DNA of 64,000 nt from Haemophilus haemolyticus_L (GCF_003490595.1 NZ_QQGY01000012.1:5490-69489), one strand, 5' to 3'. Shown: positions 18,789 to 28,139, numbered from the stretch's first letter. Notes: generated from the sequence alone by a model not told the origin. Program-made: numbers and translations.

Positions 18789-20804
18789 ATGAAACTCAAT
18801 CCTCAACAACAACAAGCCGTTAAATATGTGACAGGCCCTTGTCTTGTGCTTGCTGGCGCAGGCTCAGGCAAAACTCGCGTAATCATTAATAAAATTGCCC
18901 ATTTAATTGAAAAGTGCGGTTATTCTCCAAAACAAATTGCTGCTGTTACTTTCACCAACAAAGCCGCACGTGAGATGAAAGAGCGTGTTGCTCATTCCAT
19001 TGGCAAAGAACAATCCAAAGGCTTGCTTGTTTCTACTTTTCATACGCTCGGTTTTGACATTATTAAGCGCGAATATAAAGCGTTGGGCTTTAAATCAAAT
19101 ATGACCTTGTTTGATGAACATGATCAATTTGCGTTGTTAAAAGAGCTAACCGCTGATGTGTTAAAAGAAGATAAGGATTTATTGCGTGAGTTAATTTCAG
19201 TGATTTCTAACTGGAAGAACGATTTGATTTCGCCAAAACAGGCATTTGCGTTAGCGTGTGATGCAAAGTATCAAACTTTTGCAAAATGTTATGAGCGTTA
19301 CGCCACACAAATTCGAGCCTACAATGCCCTTGATTTTGATGATTTAATTATGTTGCCGACATTATTGTTCAAGCAAAATGAAGAAGTGAGGTCAAAATGG
19401 CAGGCAAAAATTCGTTATTTGTTGGTGGATGAATATCAAGATACCAACACCAGTCAATATGAACTGATTAAACTTTTAGTGGGTGATCGTGCATGTTTTA
19501 CTGTGGTGGGCGATGATGACCAATCTATTTATTCATGGCGTGGCGCACGACCAGAAAATATGGTGCGTTTACGCGATGATTTCCCTCGTTTGCAAGTGAT
19601 TAAGCTAGAGCAAAATTATCGTTCAACCCAACGTATTCTGCATTGCGCCAATATTTTGATTGATAACAATGAGCACGTGTTTGATAAGAAACTCTTTTCA
19701 ACCATTGGTGAAGGAGAAAAATTGCTTGTTATCGAAGCAAAAAATGAAGAACACGAAGCAGAACGGATTGTCGCCGAGTTGATCGCCCATCGTTTTAGCC
19801 GTAAAACCAAATATAAAGATTATGCGATTTTGTATCGAGGCAACCATCAATCCCGATTACTCGAAAAAGTACTGATGCAAAACCGTATTCCTTACAAAAT
19901 TTCGGGCGGTACTTCTTTTTTCTCTCGTGCAGAAATCAAAGATATGATGGCGTATTTGCGCTTGGTGGTGAATCAAGATGATGATGCCGCATTCCTGCGT
20001 ATTGTGAATACACCGAAACGTGAAATTGGTACCGCGACGTTACAAAAACTTGGAGAGTTGGCTCAAGAAAAACACATCAGTTTGTTTGACGCTATTTTTG
20101 AGTTTGAGCTTATTCAACGCATCACGCCAAAAGCCTATGATTCATTGCAAAAATTTGGCCGTTGGATTGTAGAACTTAATGATGAAATTCAACGTTCTGA
20201 ACCAGAACGTGCGGTACGTTCTATGTTATCTGCGATTCATTATGAAGAATATTTGTACGAATACGCAACAAGCCCTAAAGCGGCAGAAATGCAAAGTAAG
20301 AATGTCGCCACGCTATTTGACTGGGTTGCGGATATGTTAAAAGGTGATGAAACCAATGAGCCGATGAACCTTAATCAAGTGGTAACCCGCCTGACATTAC
20401 GGGATATGTTAGAGCGAGGCGAAGACGATGACGAGAGCGATCAAGTTCAACTGATGACATTGCATGCATCTAAAGGATTGGAATTTCCTTATGTTTATTT
20501 GATTGGTATGGAAGAGGGCATTTTACCCCACCAAACTAGCATTGATGAAGACAATGTGGAAGAAGAACGCCGCTTGGCTTATGTGGGTATCACAAGAGCG
20601 CAAAAAGAACTTACTTTTTCTTTATGTCGTGAGCGCCGTCAATATGGCGAATTAGTTCGCCCAGAACCCAGCCGATTTTTAGCTGAATTACCTAATGACA
20701 ATGTGCTATGGGAACGCGATAAACCAAAACTAACCACCGAGCAAAAACAAGAAAAAACACAAAATCAACTAGATCGATTAAGGGCGATTTTGAAAGGAAG
20801 CTAG
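18789..20804 (+). CDS. rep: ATP-dependent DNA helicase Rep
   Basis: 671 residues from the ATG at 18789 (E. coli Rep 673); a start at 18705 in the same frame would run through the lipoprotein gene. Superfamily 1A motifs are present: LNPQQQQAV (Q motif), AGAGSGKTRV (Walker A), AVTFTNKAAREM, LVDEYQDTN, VGDDDQSIYSWRGA, LEQNYRST, LMTLHASKGLEFP and VGITRAQKELT. It moves 3'-5' on DNA, clearing proteins ahead of replication forks and restarting them. It is the last housekeeping gene before the accessory region. Confidence 0.95.
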   Translation: MKLNPQQQQAVKYVTGPCLVLAGAGSGKTRVIINKIAHLIEKCGYSPKQIAAVTFTNKAAREMKERVAHSIGKEQSKGLLVSTFHTLGFDIIKREYKALGFKSNMTLFDEHDQFALLKELTADVLKEDKDLLRELISVISNWKNDLISPKQAFALACDAKYQTFAKCYERYATQIRAYNALDFDDLIMLPTLLFKQNEEVRSKWQAKIRYLLVDEYQDTNTSQYELIKLLVGDRACFTVVGDDDQSIYSWRGARPENMVRLRDDFPRLQVIKLEQNYRSTQRILHCANILIDNNEHVFDKKLFSTIGEGEKLLVIEAKNEEHEAERIVAELIAHRFSRKTKYKDYAILYRGNHQSRLLEKVLMQNRIPYKISGGTSFFSRAEIKDMMAYLRLVVNQDDDAAFLRIVNTPKREIGTATLQKLGELAQEKHISLFDAIFEFELIQRITPKAYDSLQKFGRWIVELNDEIQRSEPERAVRSMLSAIHYEEYLYEYATSPKAAEMQSKNVATLFDWVADMLKGDETNEPMNLNQVVTRLTLRDMLERGEDDDESDQVQLMTLHASKGLEFPYVYLIGMEEGILPHQTSIDEDNVEEERRLAYVGITRAQKELTFSLCRERRQYGELVRPEPSRFLAELPNDNVLWERDKPKLTTEQKQEKTQNQLDRLRAILKGS

Positions 20805-21033
20805 AAAATCTAGCTTGGAATGAAAAGACAGGAAGAAAAGTGCAGTCAGGTTTTAAAGTATTTTTGCAAATTGACAGCACTTTAGAACATAAAAGACCGT
20901 CTGAAAAAAACATCTTTCGTTTTAAAAAGTGTATTAATTCACTATTTTTCATTTAAAAAAATGTTAATTTGTTCCTATCTATTGTTAGAAAAAATGCATA
21001 ATTACTCTACATCCCTTGTTTTAGAGAAACATT
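20805..21033. other. Gap after rep with a Neisseria-like uptake word
   Basis: No gene seen. It holds two mutated Haemophilus uptake cores (AAGTGCAGT near 20840 and a GCACTT variant near 20877). At about 20895-20906 is GACCGTCTGAAA, one base off the Neisseria uptake core GCCGTCTGAA. This is the left edge of the accessory region. Confidence 0.55.
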
Positions 21034-22327
21034 ATGCAGCGTAAGATCATACAATCCTTAGAAAAGTGGAAGCTCAAAACAAACCGCAAACCATTAATTA
21101 TTCAAGGAGCAAGACAGGTAGGAAAAACCTGGGCGATGAAACATTTTGGCGAGCAATCATTTGAAAAAGTGGCGTATATCAACTTTGATAATAACCCTCG
21201 CATGAAAACGCTATTTTCTGGCGACTATGATATTGATCGCTTAATGCTCGGTTTGAAAATTGAAAGCGGTGTCGATATTCAAGCAGAAAACACTCTGATT
21301 ATTTTTGATGAAGTACAAGAAGTCCCGCAAGCATTATCATCACTCAAATATTTTTACGAAAATGCACCTCAATTTTATATTGTCTCGGCAGGCTCATTGC
21401 TTGGGGTGTCGCTACATCATCAAGTCTCTTTTCCTGTCGGCAAAGTGGACTTTCTACCACTTTATCCCATGGATTTTCATGAATTTTTAACCGCACTTGG
21501 CAAACAAGATTTGGTGAAATTGCTTGAGCTGAAAGACTGGTCGCTAATTTTAGCCATGAAAACCACCTATATTGATTTGCTCCGTCTATATTATTTTGTG
21601 GGCGGTATGCCCGAAGCGGTAAAAGTATTTATCGAAACACAAAATGTCGATGAAGTGCGCCAAGTACAACGTAATTTATTGATGGCGTATGAACAAGATT
21701 TTTCCAAACATATTCACGATGGTCAAACTGTGCAAAAAGTGCGGTCAATTTGGGCTTCCATTCCTGAGCAGCTTGCCAAAGAAAATAAAAAATTTATCTA
21801 TGCTCAGCTACAAAAAGAGGCGAGAAGCAAAGACTATGAAATAGCTCTGCAGTGGCTAAAAGACAGCGGCTTAGTGCATAGCGTGCCTCGAGTAAAGAAA
21901 CCACATTTGCCGCTTTCCGCTTATCAAGATAATTCCTTTAAATTGTATGGTTTAGATGTGGGCTGCTTGCCGTGCAAAGCAATTTGGAGCCAGCGTACTG
22001 CTAGAAGGTAGTCGTATTTTTACCGAATTTAAAGGCGCTTTAACCGAACAATACGTTTTACAACAACTGATTGCCACGCAAGAAAATCCTGTTTTTTATT
22101 GGGCAACTGAAAAAGGTACAGCAGAGGTTGATTTTGTTGTGCAACGTAAGCAAGCTGTGATTCCGATTGAAGTCAAAGCAGAAGAAAATTTAAAAGCAAA
22201 AAGTTTGAAAGTGTATATAGAACAATTTCAGCCAGAACAAGCAATTCGTTTTTCAATGGCGGATTATAGGGAGCAGGATTGGATGGTGAATGTGCCGTTG
22301 TATGGGATAGATTTTATTAGTTTATAG
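21034..22327 (+). pseudogene. DUF4143-type AAA ATPase, frameshifted
   Basis: Two overlapping frames make one protein of about 430 residues. The first (21034-22011) has Walker A GARQVGKTW and Walker B LIIFDEVQE, then the linker and winged-helix part up to FKLYGLDVG. The second (21956-22327) supplies the C-terminal domain, starting LLEGSRIFTEFKGALTEQYVL and ending with the nuclease-like EVDFVVQRKQ..IPIEVKAEEN. The change of frame falls near 21960-22000. Such ATPases occur scattered through bacterial accessory genomes and their role is not established. The remaining sequence is well conserved, so the shift is recent or a sequencing error. Confidence 0.8.
21737..21745 (+). repeat. Last Haemophilus uptake core before the accessory segment
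   Basis: Exact AAGTGCGGT inside the DUF4143 ATPase gene. By eye, the next exact core is ACCGCACTT at 30789-30797, about 9 kb away. Confidence 0.9.
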
Positions 22328-22341
22328 TTATAGGAAGTAAA

Positions 22342-23361
22342 ATGAAAACATACGAAATTAGTAGTATCAATGAGTTGAATAATCTTATTCAAAAATTAGG
22401 AGAACCTAAACAGGGAACCACTCGTTTTTTAGAGGACAAGCAGACGAAAAGTGGGACATGAATCCAAGTATCTTTAGAGAGCCATATCTTATTGAGAATG
22501 AGGATAAAATTATTAAAGATGTATTAACTAATTGTCCAGATGATTTTTTACCTACTGATACTTTGTTTGAGAAGCTGGTGAAATTACAGCATTATGGTTG
22601 TAAAACAAGGCTTTTGGATTTAACCACAAATGCTTTGGTTGCTTTATATTTTGCTTGCCATGAGAAGAAACATCATCAAACAAATGGAGAATTAATCATT
22701 TTAGACATTCCGAATGATCAAATAAAATATTTTGATAGTGATACAGTTGCAATCTTAACCGCTATTAGTGTACAACCTAGTAATTTTGAAATAATGGAAG
22801 CTATTAAAATTGCAGAAACGCAAAAAATAGTGAAAGAAAATAATTATTTACTTAGCCAGGCAGGGAATGTTAAGAACTTTAACGAAGTTAAAAGTTATTT
22901 AAGTCAAAATCATGGTATTAGCATGATGAATATAGATAAATATGTAAAATTAATTTTATCTGAATCAAAAGAAGAAGGGAAAGATGCATTCAAAAAATCA
23001 TTTAATGAACAAAAAGAAATAATAAAATTACTTCATGATGTGAGGGCGGATAAGCCAAGTTTTCGTCCTGAAATAGAATGTAGTGATCTAGAGAGAGTGA
23101 TTTGTGTGAAAGCTAAACTTAATAATGCTAGAATATCACGCCAACAAGGTTGCTTTTTATTATATGGACTTGATAAAAACAAATTACAACCTGCAAAAGT
23201 TCCTGAAGAATGGCAGCAAAAAATAGATGGGAAGAAAATTATTGTAAAAAAATAAGGCTAAAATAATGGAAGAACTTAAATCCTTTGGAATTAGCACTCA
23301 AACTTTATTTCCTGAATTAGAAAAACAAACTATAGAAATAATGGAACGATATAAATCGTGA
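22342..23361 (+). pseudogene. FRG-domain protein, two homopolymer frameshifts
   Basis: The ATG at 22342 follows AGGAAG. The frame (MKTYEISSINELNNLIQKLG..TTRF) breaks at a run of six T at 22425-22430; one more T restores the family motif FFRGQADEKWDMNPS and leads into the long frame 22458-23255, with YGCKTRLLDLTTNALVALYFAC typical of FRG domains. That frame stops after a run of seven A at 23246-23252; removing one A continues into MEELKSFGISTQTLFPELEK, the usual C-terminus, ending at 23361. FRG proteins are poorly understood and often sit in mobile or defence regions. The two opposite shifts at homopolymers could be mutation or sequencing error. Confidence 0.8.
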
Positions 23362-23545
23362 AATAAACAAAATTTGATTTTCAAAGACCTATTTCTGTCT
23401 CTCAAAAGTGCAACCATCAGTTTTTTCATCATTTAATCTTCTTTAGATGATGTATTTAAGGTTAGCAATTATGTTATTTACAAACATAAAATGAGACATT
23501 GCATGGGTTTCTTTAATAGGAAATTTAAGAAGAGTTAAGGAAACA

Positions 23546-23570
23546 TGATCTGCCCCCCAAAAGTTGGACA
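23546..23570 (+). repeat. IS terminal inverted repeat, right end relative to transposase
   Basis: TGATCTGC, then CCCCCAAAAGTTGGACA; matches the complement of 24599-24623 at most positions. Confidence 0.85.
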
Positions 23571-23579
23571 GGTTAGTTA

Positions 23580-24190
23580 ACTTAAATATTGAGCTCGGTA
23601 TTGCACTGGGCTCAATCCTTTTAAACCAAGTTTAATTCGTTCTTGGTTGTCATACACTAAATATTCTTCAATTTCAGCCTGTAATTCAGCAATTGAATGA
23701 TAAGTTCGAGAGTAAAAACACGCTGATTTTAGTATCGCCAAAAAACTTTCAATCACCGCATTATTGTAGCAATTTCCTCGGTGGCTCATACTTTGCACCG
23801 CTTTACCTTCAACATCTTTACCCATTCCTCCGTGCCATACAATACGCCTTGGTCGCTATGAATAATCGGGCATTCTGTCGGTTTAAGCCGACTAAGCCCT
23901 TGTTCTAACATCTTTTTTAGCAATGAAAACTTCGGGCGTGTCGCAAAGTTATAGGCAATAATTTCTCGGTTAGCCAAGTCCATCAACGGTGAAAAATAAA
24001 GCTTTTCTTGCCCAACCTGAAATTCCGTTACATCCGTTACCCATTTTTGATTGAGTGCCGTTGCGGTAAAATCACGATTCAGCAAATTCGGGGCAATATG
24101 AGATGTTTTTCCTCGTTTTCCATGTCTTTTTTTGCGTAAAATAGAATGAATGCCTAACTCGTTTTAGCTACACGAAGTAAATCATTTAAT
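23580..24190 (-). pseudogene. IS3-family transposase OrfB, internally deleted and frameshifted
   Basis: Reading leftward, the OrfB start (IIERLKPNHALNDLLRVAK) is joined at about 24160 to ELGIHSILRKKRHGKRGKTSH in another frame, so the segment that normally lies between (roughly 90 residues) is gone. The core then reads NLLNRDFTATALNQKWVTDVTEFQVG (first catalytic Asp) and IIHSDQGVLYGTEEWV (second Asp). A further frameshift near 23800-23825 leads into SMSHRGNCYNNAVIESFLAILK (catalytic Glu) and the end at 23577. It cannot encode a working transposase. Confidence 0.85.
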
Positions 24191-24203
24191 GCATGGTTTG
24201 GCT

Positions 24204-24587
24204 TCAATCTTTCAATGATTTTTCTTTTTTCTGTCGTTGTTTTTGACGGTCGAACGCCTTCAACTCCTTTAGATAAGCAATCTCCGCTCGAGCCAAGGCG
24301 AGCTCTCGTTGTAACTTTTTAAACGCTTTAGGTGAAAAGTCTGTGGTTTCTGGAATTTCAATGTCTTTCTTTTTCATCTTTGGCTTCACTATTTTCGGTG
24401 TTTGAAGGTTTGTATGAGGCGATTTTACGCCATCAAGCCCTCTTTCCCGAAATGCTTTTAGCCAATAAATGACGAGAGCGTGGGAAATTTTATGAAGTTT
24501 AGCCACCTCACGGATACCATAATCCTGTTCGGTGACGAGTTTGATAATTTTCAAACGAAATTGATAAGAGTAGGACATAATCTGCAC
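24204..24587 (-). CDS. IS3-family transposase OrfA
   Basis: Up to 127 residues; the better start is the MSYSYQFRLKII methionine, three codons in (24578). An N-terminal helix-turn-helix (GIREVAKLHKISHALVIYWLKAF) is followed by a lysine-rich stretch and a leucine-zipper-like segment (KLQRELALARAEIAYLKELKAF). This is the DNA-binding subunit of IS3-type transposases, normally joined to OrfB by -1 frameshifting. It appears intact, but its OrfB partner is destroyed. Confidence 0.85.
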   Translation of the reverse strand: MQIMSYSYQFRLKIIKLVTEQDYGIREVAKLHKISHALVIYWLKAFRERGLDGVKSPHTNLQTPKIVKPKMKKKDIEIPETTDFSPKAFKKLQRELALARAEIAYLKELKAFDRQKQRQKKEKSLKD

Positions 24588-24598
24588 CTCAAAATAGG

Positions 24599-24623
24599 TG
24601 TCCAGATTTTGTGGTGCAGATCA
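24599..24623 (-). repeat. IS terminal inverted repeat, left end relative to transposase
   Basis: Complement of TGATCTGCACCACAAAATC..; pairs with 23546-23570. Confidence 0.85.
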
Positions 24624-24631
24624 CTTGGAAG

Positions 24632-24670
24632 AAAAAAGGTCGTCTGAAACTGTAATTTCAGACATCCTTT
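24632..24670. terminator. Terminator with Neisseria-type uptake word, downstream of the protease gene
   Basis: AAAAAAGGTCGTCTGAAA pairs imperfectly with TTTCAGACATCCTTTTTT. The word AGGTCGTCTGAA at 24637-24648 equals the uptake dialect described for some commensal Neisseria (mucosa type). Such inverted pairs serve as terminators in Neisseriaceae. It lies 31 bases past the protease stop codon, in the right orientation to end that operon. Confidence 0.75.
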
Positions 24671-24700
24671 TTTATGGCAGTTAAATTGTAGATTTAAGAG

Positions 24701-26944
24701 TTAATTGAATTCAATTTCCTCATTAAGTCTGTTATAAATGTCAACTTGAGTTTCAACTCGCAGTTCATTTACAAGCCAGCCTCTTAGTAAAGCTTGTCTA
24801 ATAAAATCATCAATGCGATTAACTCCATTTATTTCTTTTAAGGTTACAACCACTCCAAATCGTATCCCATCTCCATCTCTTCTCCTTAAACGTTCAATAG
24901 TCTTAACACTCATTCCCCATTGTGGGTTGGATATATTAAGAACAGATTTAGAGCGTTTTTTCGGGGTAAAAGATTCACCAATATGCTTTACGTTATCCCA
25001 TTTTCTAAAAATAGACCGTGCAGAATTTTCTTTAATATATCCAGGAGCATCATCAAAATGCTGCCTATCGCCATTAATTGGTTTTATGTCTTTTCCAGTT
25101 AATCTTCCAAAAGTGATATTTAATTCAGTATTGGTATAATCAACGCCTTGATTTCGAGAGCATTTAGGAAAATAACACATTGTTGCTTTAGCTACATAAG
25201 GATATTTATTTTCAGATAATGGTACCGGAAAATTGTAATTATAAGAGTTATATTTTTCTGAAATATCTGAAACAATAAACTTAATTTCATCATCAGGCGT
25301 TGAAAGAATATCCTCTATTCTAACTGGAATAATTCCATTACCAATCAGTATTCTTTCTTCAAAAGTTTTTTTGTCATTCCAGTTAATGGCAGAATCAATC
25401 AATAGAGCCTTAGCCTCTTCACGGCTTAATCCCATAATATAAATTAAGTATGCCAACTTTCGTGCAACAAGGGGAGCCGCATAACTTGTACCGCTGACTC
25501 TTGCAGAGCCTAAAGGTTCACATACATTGATAAATTGGCCATTTCCACCACCATAATAGGCAATATCTGGTTTAATAAAAAATGATAAGACAATCCCTTT
25601 GCGGGAATAATCTGCCGGATTATTATTAAAATCAACCGAATTTACGATTAATGAATTTAATGAATCGGCGGGAGAACCAATTTTTTTTCGTTGTTCTCCA
25701 CTTATTTTTCCATTAGTACCAGCAATCACAAAAATAACATCATATTCAAATTGAATTTCATCTAAAACTGCCGCTTCAGCAGAAATGAAATTATCTTTTA
25801 TTTCGTCATTGGAACCGAGTGATAAATTCCATACTTTGATGTCTGTATTTTGAGATACGATTTCTCTAATTTGTTTAATGATATTAAATGAATTAAATCC
25901 TTTATGAAGAGCTACACCAAAATGTCTTACTTGAAATCTACCACAGCCATCATCAAGATTTTTATTCAGATTAGGAGCATCTACAATTAATGATGATACT
26001 GCTGTTCCATGTTTGTAATCTGCAGCTTCTTTACGAATATCATCTGAAATCCAATCGTGATACTCAACCCATTCACTAAAATAGACATTTCGATCAAATA
26101 AGGTATCAATGACACCTATAACAGGCTCTGTTTTAGGCAAAGGGATAGGGATTTCAACTTGATTTACTATACCTTGAAAATCTTCTGGTGCTAACGATGA
26201 AAAATTTTCAACCGCCATAGATACTAGATAAGGAACCTTGGATAAAACTATATCCACTTTTTTTTCATCTAGTAGAACGGTAGTTCGATCTAATATATTG
26301 GCAGCAGATATATCAATATTGATTTTTTTTAATAGATCATGAATATTGGTATTAACATCATAAAAAGTAACAATAGAATTTCTTAAATCTTGCCTTTCTA
26401 CTTTTTCAACACTAAATTTCTCAACAAAAAAAGCGTCTCTTAAGTATTGTTTAAAAGTACTTTTTGATAGTGAATAATCACTATACTGCAACTTATCAAA
26501 TATAAATGGTTTATTAAATAACTCGTCAGTTATAATACCTTCTGAAAATGACTTTTCAAATAGATCAATAACTTTACTAGAGATATTAATCGTTTTATCT
26601 AGAATATCCTTAGAAATATAGTGCGTAATAATGTGTTTTGTTTTATCTGGATTAAATTTTGCACCAACCACTGTATCAATTGGTGTTGAATTTCTACCAC
26701 CATCTAAATACCCATTAATACGATTACTTTTAGCAACTATTCTATCGTAGTACACACTAATTAAAACACCTTCAATGATTTTATTATCAAACCAAAATTC
26801 TCTCGTAGCTACTAAGGAACTATGAAGATTTTTCAGGTGAGATAGTTTTATTTTTGAATGTTTAGGTAATGTAATCTGTACAGTTTGATTTTTTCTATTT
26901 TCTTGCTTAAATTTATTCCCCTTTAATGCCAAAATATTATTCAT
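24701..26944 (-). CDS. ietS: Subtilisin-like serine protease, IetS-like
   Basis: 747 residues, no signal peptide, so probably cytoplasmic. An N-terminal domain of about 270 residues without clear motifs precedes a peptidase S8 domain with the full triad: Asp280 in PVIGVIDT, His312 in YKHGTAVSSL and Ser487 in SGTSYAAP, plus the oxyanion Asn411 in AGTNG. A C-terminal domain of about 200 residues follows (YVAKATMCYFPKCSRN onwards). It overlaps the upstream AAA ATPase gene by one base (TAATG). A paired AAA ATPase and subtilase is the layout of IetAS, described as a plasmid toxin-antitoxin module and as an antiphage system. The assignment is by architecture; a related but distinct protease/ATPase pair is possible. 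Confidence 0.72.
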   Translation of the reverse strand: MNNILALKGNKFKQENRKNQTVQITLPKHSKIKLSHLKNLHSSLVATREFWFDNKIIEGVLISVYYDRIVAKSNRINGYLDGGRNSTPIDTVVGAKFNPDKTKHIITHYISKDILDKTINISSKVIDLFEKSFSEGIITDELFNKPFIFDKLQYSDYSLSKSTFKQYLRDAFFVEKFSVEKVERQDLRNSIVTFYDVNTNIHDLLKKINIDISAANILDRTTVLLDEKKVDIVLSKVPYLVSMAVENFSSLAPEDFQGIVNQVEIPIPLPKTEPVIGVIDTLFDRNVYFSEWVEYHDWISDDIRKEAADYKHGTAVSSLIVDAPNLNKNLDDGCGRFQVRHFGVALHKGFNSFNIIKQIREIVSQNTDIKVWNLSLGSNDEIKDNFISAEAAVLDEIQFEYDVIFVIAGTNGKISGEQRKKIGSPADSLNSLIVNSVDFNNNPADYSRKGIVLSFFIKPDIAYYGGGNGQFINVCEPLGSARVSGTSYAAPLVARKLAYLIYIMGLSREEAKALLIDSAINWNDKKTFEERILIGNGIIPVRIEDILSTPDDEIKFIVSDISEKYNSYNYNFPVPLSENKYPYVAKATMCYFPKCSRNQGVDYTNTELNITFGRLTGKDIKPINGDRQHFDDAPGYIKENSARSIFRKWDNVKHIGESFTPKKRSKSVLNISNPQWGMSVKTIERLRRRDGDGIRFGVVVTLKEINGVNRIDDFIRQALLRGWLVNELRVETQVDIYNRLNEEIEFN

Positions 26945-27981
26945 TATTTATCTCCATTTAATCCTCTTGACACACTACTTTTTGATATTCCTGTTAAAAT
27001 CTCTATTTCGCGTACTGTAAATCCTAATTTATGTAGCTCTTCTATACTAGGAATTGTACCTCCATATATACTTTTTAAAAAACGTTTAAAATAGTCATAA
27101 GGATCATTGATATCACTGAATGCCAATGATGTCCTGATGATATTTTTTAAATTCCCAGGATTTGGAATCTTTTTAGCACTCTTTATAATTTTTTTGAAAA
27201 GACGTGTATCTCTTGCTGCATATTTGAACTGTTTCAAGAAATAATTAAGAATAACCTCTGCCACTTCAACCTTATCATCATCTGAATATCTGTCGAAATC
27301 TATGATTGCATCAAAACGTCTGACCAGTGCTTTATCTAAATTTTTATATAAGTTTGTAGTGGCAATAATCACGGCTTCATTACTTAAATTGTCTAGAGCT
27401 TTCAGGAAAGTTGATGTTACACGTCCCATTTCACGAATATCATTTTGATTGATACGATCTAGTGCAATTGTATCAATTTCATCAAATAAAATTATGTAAC
27501 TATTTAAAAATGGTAGTTGGTTAATTTCATTAAATACATTAGTTAAATTCTTAGCCGTTTGTCCCAACTTACTATCGACTAAATGGCTAAAATCTACCAT
27601 CAATAATTCTCGATTTAACAGTCGAGCAATCTGTTTTGCACTCTCAGTCTTGCCTGTACCAGGAGAACCTACAAACAAGAACTTATTAATACCAATATTA
27701 TGATTCACCGCATTAATTATACCTTTCAAGTCATTCATAATGGTTGTTGGTAAAGGCAATGGATCAGTATTCAACTTCACTGGAATAAGATTCTCATTGT
27801 AGTCTTCTCGTTGAGGGATAAATCTATCTGATTGAGACATTATTCCCATAATATATTGAGCAAGTTGAGAATCGCCTGTTTTATCAAAGTATCGTGCAAT
27901 TGCAATCGCCTGATTCCGAAACTCGGTTTTTTTATTTTCAAAATGATATTTGATTAAATCAAGTACATCAGCTTTTTTCAT
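26944..27981 (-). CDS. ietA: AAA+ ATPase partner of the protease, IetA-like
   Basis: 345 residues. Walker A is GSPGTGKT (105-112), Walker B ILFDEID (164-170), sensor 1 is the Asn of ATTN (210), and the RRFD arginines are at 221-222. The last 25 residues (FTVREIEILTGISKSSVSRGL) form a recombinase-type helix-turn-helix, which would let the protein bind DNA. It is first in a two-gene operon, its stop overlapping the protease start. In IetAS the ATPase restrains or delivers substrates to the protease; that role here is inferred. The ATG at 27981 follows GAGAGG at a proper distance. Confidence 0.72.
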   Translation of the reverse strand: MKKADVLDLIKYHFENKKTEFRNQAIAIARYFDKTGDSQLAQYIMGIMSQSDRFIPQREDYNENLIPVKLNTDPLPLPTTIMNDLKGIINAVNHNIGINKFLFVGSPGTGKTESAKQIARLLNRELLMVDFSHLVDSKLGQTAKNLTNVFNEINQLPFLNSYIILFDEIDTIALDRINQNDIREMGRVTSTFLKALDNLSNEAVIIATTNLYKNLDKALVRRFDAIIDFDRYSDDDKVEVAEVILNYFLKQFKYAARDTRLFKKIIKSAKKIPNPGNLKNIIRTSLAFSDINDPYDYFKRFLKSIYGGTIPSIEELHKLGFTVREIEILTGISKSSVSRGLNGDK

Positions 27982-28006
27982 TACTATAACCTCTCTTTTT
28001 TAATAG

Positions 28007-28050
28007 ATTATACCCCTTAAACGGGACAAATTAAAATATTTTGGGACAAA
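28007..28050 (-). promoter_or_regulatory. Promoter and direct-repeat operator of the ATPase/protease pair
   Basis: On the minus strand TATAAT occupies 28012-28007, with a weak -35 (TTTAAT, 28035-28030) 17 bases upstream. Two copies of TTTGTCCC (complements at 28023-28030 and 28043-28050) are exactly 20 bases apart, about two helical turns, one touching the -35 and one upstream of it. They are candidate operators for the helix-turn-helix of the ATPase. This is inferred from spacing only. Confidence 0.5.
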
Positions 28051-28139
28051 TCATTCTTGTGTGCGTAATATTAAACCTATATTTCATTTGTTTTATCTAT
28101 TTTTCGCACTTTTACTAATGTCATGATAAATATGGGACG

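Larger units (their letters stand above)
23546..24623 (-). mobile_element. Decayed IS3-family (IS150-like) insertion sequence
   Basis: Bounded by 25-base imperfect terminal inverted repeats: TGATCTGCCCCCCAAAAG.. at 23546-23570, and on the other strand TGATCTGCACCACAAAAT.. at 24599-24623. Transposition genes read leftward: orfA, then a broken orfB. At about 1.08 kb it is shorter than a complete member because the middle of orfB is missing. No convincing target duplication is visible on either side. Confidence 0.85.
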
